Notes: a model not told the origin generated them from the sequence alone. Numbered from the stretch's first letter, positions 1 to 7,412 are shown. The stretch: 9,117 nt of DNA from Deltaproteobacteria bacterium (GCA_019314105.1 JAFCZY010000058.1:1-9117); one strand, 5' to 3'. A program made the numbers and translations.

Positions 1-391
1 CATGTTTAAACTCTTTAAAGCGGCCTGCAATCTGGAAAATACCAAAGTTAAACGGCGCAGGATCAAAAGAACACATTTCCGGTTCCAGTTGCTTGATGGG
101 GATCAGTTTCTCTTCAGTGGTCTGGTTCATGCCGCCCCCTGTGGTGGGAAGCAATATAATATTACATCTTGCTTTGATCTTTGAACAGACTTCCATAAAA
201 AGATCCGGATCAGATACCGGCAATCCGTTTTCAGGATTTCTTACATGGATATGGGCGATAGCTGCGCCGGCCTCATGGGCTTTTACCGCATCTTCCACAA
301 TCTCGTCAGGCGTTATGGGAAGGTAATCACTCATGGTGGGAATATGAACAGATCCGGTCACGGCTGCTGTGATGATTATTTTATTATCCAT
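1..391 (-). CDS. Beta-keto acid cleavage enzyme (BKACE, DUF849), N-terminal part
   Basis: This is the first 130 codons of a BKACE-family protein; the rest lies beyond the left window edge (family members are about 270-310 residues). These Zn-dependent TIM-barrel enzymes condense a beta-keto acid with acetyl-CoA and release acetoacetate plus a shortened acyl-CoA. Visible signatures are the N-terminal ITAAVTGSVH strand, the Zn-ligand pair H47-x-H49 in HIHVR, the TTGGG loop at 83-87, and EPEMCSFDPAPFNFG near the cut end. In lysine-fermentation Kce a Glu (Glu14 in my recollection) handles the substrate amine. Here the matching position is Val15 or Ser14, so 3-keto-5-aminohexanoate is an unlikely substrate and a neutral or apolar one is more likely. 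The start ATG at 391-389 has an AGGAG box (403-407), with a somewhat long 11-nt spacer. The gene lies 39 bp behind an Lrp-type regulator and is the last visible gene of a four-gene operon. Family is secure; substrate is inferred from neighbours. Confidence 0.9.
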   Translation of the reverse strand, partial: MDNKIIITAAVTGSVHIPTMSDYLPITPDEIVEDAVKAHEAGAAIAHIHVRNPENGLPVSDPDLFMEVCSKIKARCNIILLPTTGGGMNQTTEEKLIPIKQLEPEMCSFDPAPFNFGIFQIAGRFKEFKH

Positions 392-430
392 TTTTCTTAA
401 TTCTCCTGTTACAAAAATTTAAATTGTTTT

Positions 431-913
431 TTACACCCCGTACGCCTCATCCAGATCAAGGGTAAACTTTCTCTTTTCTTTGACATTATCAATGACAAAA
501 GACGATTTAATAACCTGAATGCCTTCTATCCGGGTGAGTTTTGTATTCATAAACTCTCCATAGGCTTTAATATCCTTTGCAATCACTTTAAGGATAAAAT
601 CATTTGCACCGGCAATCTGGTAACATTCAATGACCTCATCCAGATTAAAAAATTTTTTCTTTATTTCAGCCACCGAGGAAAGGCTGCTCAAACTCAGGCC
701 GATATTGACTATGCCCATAATTGAAAACCCAATTTTTTCAGGGTCAATTACCGCCGTAAAATGAGAGATCACCCCTGCAAGTTCTAATCTCTTAACCCTT
801 TCAAGGGTAGCAGGAGCTGAAATCCCAACAATTTTAGACAACTTGGAATTTGTTGTTTTCCCATTTTCCTGAAGTGTGTTTAAAATTTGCTTATCAATTT
901 TATCCAGAACCAT
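431..913 (-). CDS. Lrp/AsnC-family transcriptional regulator
   Basis: A 160-residue protein of normal length for the Lrp/AsnC family, which are DNA-binding proteins that sense amino acids or related metabolites. Residues 1-62 form the winged helix-turn-helix (LDKIDKQILNTLQENGK, then the recognition helix around SAPATLERVKRLELAGVI). Residues 66-145 form the RAM ligand-binding and oligomerisation domain, with the typical GANDFILKVIAKD strand-turn at about 102-114. The ATG at 913-911 has a GAGGG box five bases upstream (919-923). It sits inside the aminomutase/aminotransferase/BKACE operon, with about 39 bp on either side, so it most likely controls that operon in response to phenylalanine, beta-phenylalanine or a downstream metabolite. 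A dyad in the operon promoter (4044-4066) is a candidate binding site. Whether it activates or represses cannot be told from sequence. Confidence 0.93.
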   Translation of the reverse strand: MVLDKIDKQILNTLQENGKTTNSKLSKIVGISAPATLERVKRLELAGVISHFTAVIDPEKIGFSIMGIVNIGLSLSSLSSVAEIKKKFFNLDEVIECYQIAGANDFILKVIAKDIKAYGEFMNTKLTRIEGIQVIKSSFVIDNVKEKRKFTLDLDEAYGV

Positions 914-952
914 TTATTCCCTCATTTCGAACATTTTTTTAAATTAAACCGG

Positions 953-2308
953 TTACAAGATTAAATGGTTATATTTTTCTTCAATTAATGGCAACAATTC
1001 TTTTAAGGTTTCATCTATTTTATCAACCAAGTGATCAATTTCCTGTGAGGTCATTACCGTTGACAGGATAAACAACCCTCTTGGAATGGTAAAAACTCCT
1101 TTGGTCAGCAACGACAAATGCATGAGCGTATGCAATTGTTCTACGGATTCTAACACCTGTTCTGCGGTTGTAACGGGTTCATTGACAAAATGCAGATTCA
1201 GCAACGATCCGATCTGATTGGACTGGATGTTTAATCCATTGGATTTAAAACTTTCCAACAGGCCCTTTTGGAACTGATCTCCCAAACTATTAACATAGGC
1301 AACGGCATCCTCATCGTATTTTAACAAGGCTGCATAGCCTGCCTGCATCACGGTTTCATACCCGTTAAAGGTGCCGGAGTGGTATAAAGGCTTGTCTGTT
1401 TTTTCATGGCAATAAATATTCATGATCTCTTCTTTGCCGCCAAACACGCCAATGGGAAGTCCACCGCCCACAACCTTTCCAACCGTTGTCAGATCCGGTA
1501 CCACGCCATAAAGTTTTTGACATCCACCTGTATTCACCCGATAAGAAAAAATCTCATCAAAAATCAGCAGAACATTATTATCAGATGTCACTTTTCTTAC
1601 ATGTTCAAGATACCCCGGTTTTGGCAGCACAACACCACCCGCACCTAAAAAAGGCTCCATAATGACAGCGGCAAGTTCAGATGCATTTTGCTTAACCGCT
1701 TTTTCAAGCGCATGAAAGTCATTAAACGGGACTTCCAGCATGTCTTCGGTCATACCCTTGGGGATTCCGGCTGTGATGACATTTTTTTTTGTGGATGCCG
1801 CCACACAGTCATGGGTTCCATGAAACCCACCGATCATTTTCAGGATCTTATCTTTTCCCGTATATGCCCTTGCAGTTCTCAGAGCAAATAGAGTGGCTTC
1901 AGTCCCTGAATTAACAAACCTGACCCGATCAAACCCGGGTATTCTTTCGCACAGGAGTTTTGCCAGGCGATACTGCCCGGTTGTCGGGGTAGAATACTGA
2001 GAACCCTTTGCGATTCCTTCCTGAACGGCCTTAACAATATCCGGATCCCCATGACCATGGACAATGGCACCATAGGCGTTGGTAACATCAAAAAGCTTAT
2101 GCCCTTCATGGGTATATACATAAGCGCCCTGCCCATAATCAATGTGAATGGGATACGGTTTAAAATAACTCAGGCTTCGGGTTGCGCCACCGGGAATATA
2201 ATTGATCAGTTTTTCATGACGCTCTCTGGAAACAGGAAACTTTTCCGTATATGCATCGGCTATTTTCTTTTCAATCTGTTCTTCAATCCCACTTTGTTTT
2301 TCAGTCAT
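953..2308 (-). CDS. Class III PLP aminotransferase, probable beta-phenylalanine (aromatic beta-amino acid) aminotransferase
   Basis: A fold-type I PLP enzyme of the glutamate-1-semialdehyde aminomutase-like branch, 451 residues from the chosen start. Numbered from that start it shows NSGTEA (134-139, phosphate site), GGFHG (160-164, cofactor stacking), FDE with Asp251 (pyridine nitrogen) and Lys278 in TVGKVVGGGLP (Schiff base). Several stretches match what I remember of the Variovorax beta-phenylalanine aminotransferase better than true HemL: ADAY near the N-terminus, PG(G/A)xxRS, DLTT(L/V)GK, LxHSGTFN, IGSLxNxHFV and a C-terminal PRG(F/L)xxLS. The expected reaction is (S)-beta-phenylalanine plus 2-oxoglutarate or pyruvate to 3-oxo-3-phenylpropanoate. 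The ATG at 2308-2306 is preferred because AAGGA lies seven bases upstream (2316-2320). An in-frame ATG at 2335 and a TTG at 2350 would overlap the preceding gene and lack well-spaced boxes. It lies directly behind the aminomutase, which would supply its substrate. A simple HemL role is unlikely in this context. Confidence 0.88.
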   Translation of the reverse strand: MTEKQSGIEEQIEKKIADAYTEKFPVSRERHEKLINYIPGGATRSLSYFKPYPIHIDYGQGAYVYTHEGHKLFDVTNAYGAIVHGHGDPDIVKAVQEGIAKGSQYSTPTTGQYRLAKLLCERIPGFDRVRFVNSGTEATLFALRTARAYTGKDKILKMIGGFHGTHDCVAASTKKNVITAGIPKGMTEDMLEVPFNDFHALEKAVKQNASELAAVIMEPFLGAGGVVLPKPGYLEHVRKVTSDNNVLLIFDEIFSYRVNTGGCQKLYGVVPDLTTVGKVVGGGLPIGVFGGKEEIMNIYCHEKTDKPLYHSGTFNGYETVMQAGYAALLKYDEDAVAYVNSLGDQFQKGLLESFKSNGLNIQSNQIGSLLNLHFVNEPVTTAEQVLESVEQLHTLMHLSLLTKGVFTIPRGLFILSTVMTSQEIDHLVDKIDETLKELLPLIEEKYNHLIL

Positions 2309-2315
2309 GGCATCG

Positions 2316-2326
2316 TCCTTATCCTT
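2316..2326 (-). promoter_or_regulatory. Ribosome binding site deciding the aminotransferase start
   Basis: On the minus strand two overlapping purine runs, AAGGAT (2321-2326) and AAGGA (2316-2320), lie just past the aminomutase stop codon (2330-2328). The second sits seven bases before the ATG at 2308. This supports starting translation there, giving a non-overlapping gene pair 19 bp apart, probably coupled through the short gap. The alternative ATG at 2335 has only an abutting AAAGG with no spacer. Confidence 0.6.
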
Positions 2327-2327
2327 A

Positions 2328-3953
2328 TTATTCATCCTTTGTATGAACAATCAACAATTCGCCAACCTCTTTTTCAACTCTTTCAACAAATTCACCGGAC
2401 TCAATTCTTTGTTTCAATTCTTCCATGTCATCAATATAAACCTTGTCTTTATCCATATAATCAAGGGTTTCACGAACAGCTTTATGCATTATTTTACCTG
2501 CAGGGCTGAGTCTTTCAACACCTCTTTGATCTGCTGCCTGTGCAGCACAGAGTAGCTCAAAAGAAAGAATATGATTAGTATTTTCAACAATTTTTCTTGT
2601 TTTTCTTCCTGCAATAAGACCAAAACTGACAATATCCTGGAAATCCGCAGTAGATGTAATAGACTGGATGGAAGCAGGGATTGCAAGAGTTCTGTTTTCT
2701 GCAACAAGTGATGTTGTCATGAATTGCCCACCCATAAGTCCCATTCTAACACCGGTGTCTTCTTTGCAGAGAAATGGTGGCAATCCGGTGCTGTGGTGTT
2801 CATCCATAAATCTGTCAATTCGTCTGTCACTTACAACACCTAAATTAATCATGGCGATTCCAAGGCAGTCCATTGCAAAGGAGATTGGCTGACCATGGAA
2901 ATGACCATTATGAAAAAATGTATCCAGCTCTGTAAAAATCAATGGATTGTCATTACTGGAGTTAAGCTCTCTTGTAAGAACATCATGGGCATTTTTTAAA
3001 GAATCTTTTGTTGGACCTACAAATTGGGGGGTACAGCGGATTGAATATGCATCTTCAACTGGAATATCTGCAACAGAAACACCTTTATGTTCTTTAAGGG
3101 TTGACTGAAGTTTATAAGAGAGTTCAACTTCATCGATTGCAAGATTGCTTCCTTTTAACAGTTTCGTTAAATTCATGGCAGTAGCCATCTGACCAGGATG
3201 GTATTTCTGCTCGTGAACGATTGGATCAAAAGGATTAAATCTGCCCATTAACGTTTCAATGGCAAAGGCTGCAATGATATCTGCATTCTTTACTGTATTG
3301 GTAGCTTCTGTGATAACCGTGCTGGCGAGCCCTACCATTCCGGAAGTTCCATTAATAAGTGAAAGCCCCTCTTTTGCATTTAAATACATAAGGTCAATAC
3401 CGGCAGCTTCCATGGCTTCTTTACCAGGCATTAATTTACCATTATAATTTGCTTTCCATTCTCCAAAAGCTACGCTTGCGATACAGCCCAATGGTCCAAG
3501 GTCACCACTGGTACCAAGGGAGCCTTTTCTTGGAACCAGGGGAAATACTTTTTTATTTATCATTTCAAGGTAAATTTTTAAGTTAACTTCCTTAATACCG
3601 GAAAAGCCACGGCAAAGAGAATTTGCCCTGGCAATCATGAAAGTTCTTACCAATGTATCTTCAAATGGTTTACCAACCTGTGTGGTTATGCTTCTAACAA
3701 GATTTTTCTGAAAATCATTATCTCTTTCCTTAGGCAGAAGATAATCAACAAGTCCGCCGCAGCTGGTATTTACACCATAAATACATCTTTCTTCGTTTGC
3801 CCATTTATCCACAAGCGCTCTGCACTCACGAATTTTAGGCCAATTTTTTTTATCGACTTCAACTTTGATAGACAAATCCTGACCTGCCTTAATAAGCTCT
3901 TCAATTGTTAATGTATAACCGTCAAGAATAAGTGTGTTTTCTTTGATTGGCAT
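2328..3953 (-). CDS. MIO-type aromatic amino acid aminomutase/ammonia-lyase, probable phenylalanine 2,3-aminomutase (AdmH-like)
   Basis: A 541-residue member of the histidine/phenylalanine ammonia-lyase superfamily, whose MIO cofactor forms from an internal tripeptide. Here that is Thr148-Ser149-Gly150 inside GSLGTSGDLGPL; most relatives use Ala-Ser-Gly. As I recall, the Thr form is that of Pantoea agglomerans AdmH, a phenylalanine aminomutase of the same length that makes (S)-beta-phenylalanine. Other AdmH-like blocks are ERCIYGVNTS with catalytic Tyr59, INGTS (200-204), DAYSIRCTPQ (301-310), FFHNGHFHGQ (346-355), and GLPPFLC followed by GLMGGQFMT (390-413). The position occupied by His in tyrosine aminomutase and tyrosine lyase (NLVRSH) is Ile89 here (NLVRSI), arguing for phenylalanine over tyrosine or histidine. 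The start has an excellent TAAGGAGGG box (3958-3966). It is the first gene of the operon and no hut or NRPS genes are visible, so a catabolic role is inferred. It could also leak cinnamate as a lyase. Confidence 0.88.
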   Translation of the reverse strand: MPIKENTLILDGYTLTIEELIKAGQDLSIKVEVDKKNWPKIRECRALVDKWANEERCIYGVNTSCGGLVDYLLPKERDNDFQKNLVRSITTQVGKPFEDTLVRTFMIARANSLCRGFSGIKEVNLKIYLEMINKKVFPLVPRKGSLGTSGDLGPLGCIASVAFGEWKANYNGKLMPGKEAMEAAGIDLMYLNAKEGLSLINGTSGMVGLASTVITEATNTVKNADIIAAFAIETLMGRFNPFDPIVHEQKYHPGQMATAMNLTKLLKGSNLAIDEVELSYKLQSTLKEHKGVSVADIPVEDAYSIRCTPQFVGPTKDSLKNAHDVLTRELNSSNDNPLIFTELDTFFHNGHFHGQPISFAMDCLGIAMINLGVVSDRRIDRFMDEHHSTGLPPFLCKEDTGVRMGLMGGQFMTTSLVAENRTLAIPASIQSITSTADFQDIVSFGLIAGRKTRKIVENTNHILSFELLCAAQAADQRGVERLSPAGKIMHKAVRETLDYMDKDKVYIDDMEELKQRIESGEFVERVEKEVGELLIVHTKDE

Positions 3954-4043
3954 GATTCCCTCCTTAGATATAAAAATTTAATACTTTGTAATACTGTGAA
4001 AAAATAGATACCCAATAAAACATTATGCTTTTCTATTTTCTAA

Positions 4044-4066
4044 AGATTAATCAAATCAATAAATCT
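4044..4066. promoter_or_regulatory. Candidate operator dyad (AGATT-N13-AATCT) in the aminomutase promoter
   Basis: AGATT at 4044-4048 is mirrored by AATCT at 4062-4066, with further partial symmetry inside (centre 4055). Its length and AT-rich core resemble the degenerate dyads bound by Lrp/AsnC proteins. It covers the proposed -10 and spacer, a position expected for repression or ligand-switched control. The link to the Lrp/AsnC gene three places downstream is inference. AT-rich DNA produces such dyads by chance, so confidence is limited. Confidence 0.35.
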
Positions 4067-4073
4067 ATGTCAA
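4044..4073 (-). promoter_or_regulatory. Candidate sigma70-type promoter of the aminomutase operon
   Basis: Reading the minus strand, a perfect TTGACA (-35) occupies 4073-4068. After an 18-base spacer a weak -10, TAATCT (3 of 6 consensus), occupies 4049-4044. Transcription would start near 4037, leaving a leader of about 80 bases before the aminomutase ATG. The weak -10 beneath a strong -35 suggests a regulated promoter. The gap that holds it (3954-4187) has no gene and no convincing terminator for the upstream oxidoreductase, so some read-through from the upper operon is possible. Confidence 0.5.
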
Positions 4074-4187
4074 GTATTATTTTTAATTTTATAAGGAATT
4101 TTTTAATTTTCCATAACTATTAGAATCATTTCTCCTGATTTTAACTTATTTTGTAAGCTTTTTTTCTAAACCTGCCTTATTTTAATA

Positions 4188-5771
4188 TTAATTTTTATCA
4201 GGAATTGCTGACATAATATGTTCTGAGAGAGCCGTGATGGTAAGGCTTGGGTTCACACCAAGATTGGCTGAAACAACTGATCCGTCGGCCACATAAAGAT
4301 TGGGATAATTAAATAATTCCCCTTTGTTGGAAACAACGCCATCCTTTGAAGAATCGCCCACACAGCACCCTCCCAGAATATGTGCCGTTGTCGATGTATG
4401 CAAGACAACCTCAGGAAAGGAACTCAATGGAATCCCATTCATTTTCTTTGCCAGACGTTTTGCCGTCTCATTGGCAATCGGGATAAAACTGGGGGATCTT
4501 TGAAACCCTTTCGGTATCTCAGAATTAATTGATTTGCTGCCAAATCGCCACCACCTTGACTTATATTTCAGTTTCAAATGATTTTTATCCGTTTGCATTA
4601 CCAGAAGGACGGATATGGATGCAGCCTTGCCCAGAGGCCATAACAACCGGATAAAATTTAAAGGCTGTTTTACAATATTTCCCAGGAATCTTATCACTCT
4701 TGGTATTTTGCCGCCACCGCCGGACATAATGGTTAACAGATTTAAAAGAACATCTGATCCTTTATTATATCTTACAATTTCAATATGGGTGGAATCATCC
4801 GGGTAAATCCCCGATGTTATGGCAATCTGATCATTCCAGTCAGTTGTTTTATCATTTGATTTAACACCGATAAGCGTTTCGGAATTGGTTCTCACAATAT
4901 TTCCCAGTTCATCGGAAATATTGGGCAGCATTCCCTTATCTTTGCATTTACTTAAAAGCTCTACCGTACCCAATACACCACCGGAAAAAACAACACCTTT
5001 AGCCGTATATCGTTTTTCTTTTTTTAAAATCCCAGTGGTATTTCTCGTGATGACCTCATATCCCCCATGGACCTGTCTGACACCTGTTACATGGGTTTCC
5101 GGGATAATTTTTGCGCCCAGATTTTTTGCAAGATAGAGATAATTTTTATCCAAAGTATTTTTTGCCCCGACAGGACACCCGATCATACAGGCACCACAAA
5201 AGGTACATCCGGTCCGATCCGGGCCTTTGCCGTCAAAGTAAGGATCCGGGGCTGTCTTATCAGGTTCACCAAAAAAAATTCCCACATCATTTTTATGGAA
5301 GGTGTCTTTCCCGGTCATTTCAATTCCCACTTCTTTTAACAGCTTATCCGCCTTGCCCACTTGGGGACTTAAATTGGCTCCCAGCATTTTTCTGGCCGTT
5401 TCATAATGAGGCATCAACTTTTCTTTGGCATTTTCAATGCACCAGTCCCGGCTTTTAAACACCTCATCAGGAGGGACAAGAAGCTGATTGGCATATACCA
5501 GGCTTCCACCGCCAACACCACCACCATGAAGAATCATGACATGTTTAAACAAGGTGAGCATCTGATATCCATAACACCCCAGGGCCGGCAGCCATAAATA
5601 TTTTTTGATATTCCAATTGGTCTTTGGAAAATCTTTAGTTTTCCATTCTTTCCCTTTTTCAAACACCCCCACACGATACCCTTTCTGAGAAAGTCTTAAT
5701 GCAGAGACACTTCCACCAAAGCCTGAGCCGATAACGATATAATCAAAATCATGCGGTTGTTTTGATTTCAT
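4188..5771 (-). CDS. FAD-dependent GMC oxidoreductase, cholesterol-oxidase (ChoD) type, with a four-cysteine motif
   Basis: A 527-residue flavoprotein. The N-terminus has the dinucleotide-binding loop GSGFGG (15-20) and then the GMC block HGGGVGGGSLVYAN (82-95). The C-terminus has His464 in TTAHILGGC and Asn507 in ANLGVNPSLTITALSEH, the usual GMC catalytic pair. The middle holds Cys189-x2-Cys192-x2-Cys195-x3-Cys199-Pro followed by GAKNTLDKNYL, a ferredoxin-like spacing typical of the ChoD-like branch. No signal peptide is seen, so it is probably cytoplasmic. The family oxidises alcohols or sterol-like substrates; the actual substrate is unknown. In an anaerobe the electron acceptor is unlikely to be oxygen, and the cysteines may hold a cluster that passes electrons on. 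It starts at ATG 5771 with AAGGA 7 bases upstream. This box overlaps the region of the ligase stop (10 bp apart), so the two are very probably translationally coupled. Confidence 0.88.
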   Translation of the reverse strand: MKSKQPHDFDYIVIGSGFGGSVSALRLSQKGYRVGVFEKGKEWKTKDFPKTNWNIKKYLWLPALGCYGYQMLTLFKHVMILHGGGVGGGSLVYANQLLVPPDEVFKSRDWCIENAKEKLMPHYETARKMLGANLSPQVGKADKLLKEVGIEMTGKDTFHKNDVGIFFGEPDKTAPDPYFDGKGPDRTGCTFCGACMIGCPVGAKNTLDKNYLYLAKNLGAKIIPETHVTGVRQVHGGYEVITRNTTGILKKEKRYTAKGVVFSGGVLGTVELLSKCKDKGMLPNISDELGNIVRTNSETLIGVKSNDKTTDWNDQIAITSGIYPDDSTHIEIVRYNKGSDVLLNLLTIMSGGGGKIPRVIRFLGNIVKQPLNFIRLLWPLGKAASISVLLVMQTDKNHLKLKYKSRWWRFGSKSINSEIPKGFQRSPSFIPIANETAKRLAKKMNGIPLSSFPEVVLHTSTTAHILGGCCVGDSSKDGVVSNKGELFNYPNLYVADGSVVSANLGVNPSLTITALSEHIMSAIPDKN

Positions 5772-5781
5772 TTTATGTCCT

Positions 5782-7365
5782 TTAATCCAATTTTTTAAAT
5801 GCCTCTTTTCGACCTGTATATTTTTCCCGAAGTTGAGGTTTCATCAATTTTCCGGTAGGATTCCGGAGAACCTGATCAAAAACAACCTTACGGGGTACCT
5901 TATAAAGAGAGAGGTTTGATTTTGCGAATTCAATGATATCTTCTTCGTTTAAATGCCGCCCTTCTTTGCATTGAATCACCGCAAGAACGATTTCCACCAG
6001 TCTATCGTCCGGGTATCCGATACAGGCGATATCATCTATATCGGGATGATTCATCAATGCATCTTCGATTTCAACCGGAAAAATATTTTCACCGCCACTG
6101 GTAATCATATCCTTCATTCGATCAACAATATAAAAATACCCGTCTTTGTCTTTCTTTAATAAATCGCCTGTGGAAAGCCACCCATTTTTCAATGTTTCCT
6201 GTGTTTTTTCAGAATTTGAATAATACTCCCGCATCATTCTGGGTGTCCGGAATACCAACTCACCCACCTCATTATCAGGAAGTTCCTCTCCTGAAGGATC
6301 AATAATTTTTGCTTCAACCCCAAAAGTTGGTTTCCCAATGGAGCCCGGTTTTTTAAGACCATCTTCCGGATAAAGATTAAAGGTTCCACCGCCGCCGCCT
6401 TCTGTGATACCATAAATATTAGATACGGCGCAGGGTAATTTTTCTACCAGAAGTTTCATAATATCATAAGGTACGGGTTGAGCCCCTATCTCCATGTATT
6501 TCCATGAAGACAAATCATAGTCATCCAGATTTAACTCGCCTTTTTCTATGGCATTAAGAATAGCAATTCCAATGGGGACAACAAAAAGCACGTCCGTACA
6601 CTTTTCAACTTCAATGGCTTCAATGATCCATTTGGGATCTCTAAAATTTCTTAGAATAGTTCCCGTGGCCCCTGTGGCATAAAATGGGGCCCACAAAAAC
6701 ATGGTGCCGGAATGATACAATGGCAGAAAAATCAGATAATTATCATCTTTTTGAACAAAATAGGTCATGCCATTGGCAATGGCTGTATTATTCAAAGAAA
6801 AATGGGTATGCAGCACCGGCTTGGGTTTTCCTGTTGTACCCGAGGTAAACATCATGGCCAGAGCATGATCTCTGTCAACTTCAACCAACGCATCGGAAAT
6901 ATCTTCATAATTTTGAACCGTTTTAAAATCAATCATATCATCCGGCACATCATCGCCGATACAGATATAATTTTTAACCGTAATAAGGTCTTTTTGAATG
7001 GGATGAATAACCCCTAAAAATTCAGACCCTAAAATAACCACATCAGGATTGCAGACTCTGGCTGCATAGAGAACATCAGAACTTTCAAACCTGAAATTAA
7101 GCGGAACAATCACAGCACCCAGCCGAATAATCGCATAGTATGTGACAAGCCATTCAAGGGAATTGTTCTGAAGATGCATGACAAAATCCCCCTGTTTAAC
7201 CCCTGTTTTTTTTGCTAAAAAATTTGCTGCCCGATTAATCTCATCATTAAATTCCTTCCAGGTGAAAGATCGTCTCAGACCCGTTACCGGAGACCGTTCT
7301 ATCAGACAAATTTTATCAGGAATATGCCGAGCATGAATTGAGGCATAACATGAATAATTCAACAA
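5782..7365 (-). CDS. AMP-forming acyl/aryl-CoA ligase (ANL superfamily)
   Basis: A 527-residue adenylate-forming CoA ligase that activates a carboxylic acid with ATP and transfers it to CoA. Motifs in order: P-loop-like FTSGTTGKPKP (173-183), IGAQPVP (293-299) in the acid pocket, YGITE (318-322), STGD with Asp401, the hinge region VDRMKDMITSGGENIFPVEIE (Arg416, Lys418), and the C-terminal NPTGK with Lys506, the adenylation lysine. A run of five glycines follows YGITE (323-327), which could shape the acyl pocket. The protein is complete and has no membrane segment. It starts at a TTG codon; a second TTG follows directly, and no ATG precedes residue 63. The gene is 47 bp behind the hydrolase and 10 bp before the GMC oxidoreductase. 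Substrate is unknown: a fatty, cyclic or aromatic acid is possible, including cinnamate or benzoate in view of the neighbouring aromatic operon. Confidence 0.9.
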   Translation of the reverse strand: MLNYSCYASIHARHIPDKICLIERSPVTGLRRSFTWKEFNDEINRAANFLAKKTGVKQGDFVMHLQNNSLEWLVTYYAIIRLGAVIVPLNFRFESSDVLYAARVCNPDVVILGSEFLGVIHPIQKDLITVKNYICIGDDVPDDMIDFKTVQNYEDISDALVEVDRDHALAMMFTSGTTGKPKPVLHTHFSLNNTAIANGMTYFVQKDDNYLIFLPLYHSGTMFLWAPFYATGATGTILRNFRDPKWIIEAIEVEKCTDVLFVVPIGIAILNAIEKGELNLDDYDLSSWKYMEIGAQPVPYDIMKLLVEKLPCAVSNIYGITEGGGGGTFNLYPEDGLKKPGSIGKPTFGVEAKIIDPSGEELPDNEVGELVFRTPRMMREYYSNSEKTQETLKNGWLSTGDLLKKDKDGYFYIVDRMKDMITSGGENIFPVEIEDALMNHPDIDDIACIGYPDDRLVEIVLAVIQCKEGRHLNEEDIIEFAKSNLSLYKVPRKVVFDQVLRNPTGKLMKPQLREKYTGRKEAFKKLD

Positions 7366-7375
7366 AACTCTCCTT
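7362..7375 (-). promoter_or_regulatory. Ribosome binding site selecting a TTG start for the CoA ligase
   Basis: On the minus strand AAGGAG (7375-7370) precedes two consecutive TTG codons, at 7365 (4-base spacer) and 7362 (7-base spacer). Either gives essentially the same protein; the second has the more usual spacing. No in-frame ATG exists nearby, so a TTG start is well supported and may lower ligase output relative to its neighbours. Confidence 0.6.
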
Positions 7376-7412
7376 TGTCTTTAATTAATTATTTTTTATT
7401 TTCAGGATATTT

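Noticed and set aside
2051..2509. 152-codon plus-strand open frame opposite the aminotransferase/aminomutase junction
   Set aside because: It lies antisense to two well-supported genes, has no family-like sequence and no convincing ribosome binding site.
2328..3953. Simple histidine ammonia-lyase (hutH) label
   Set aside because: The MIO triad is TSG, the HAL substrate-side His motif is absent (Ile89), the protein matches AdmH blocks and no hut genes are adjacent.
4143..4168. Hairpin plus T-run (AACTTA/TAAGCTT then Ts) as a terminator
   Set aside because: The stem is short, with a bulge, and the T-run follows it only on the plus strand, where no gene ends. On the minus strand it would not terminate the oxidoreductase transcript.
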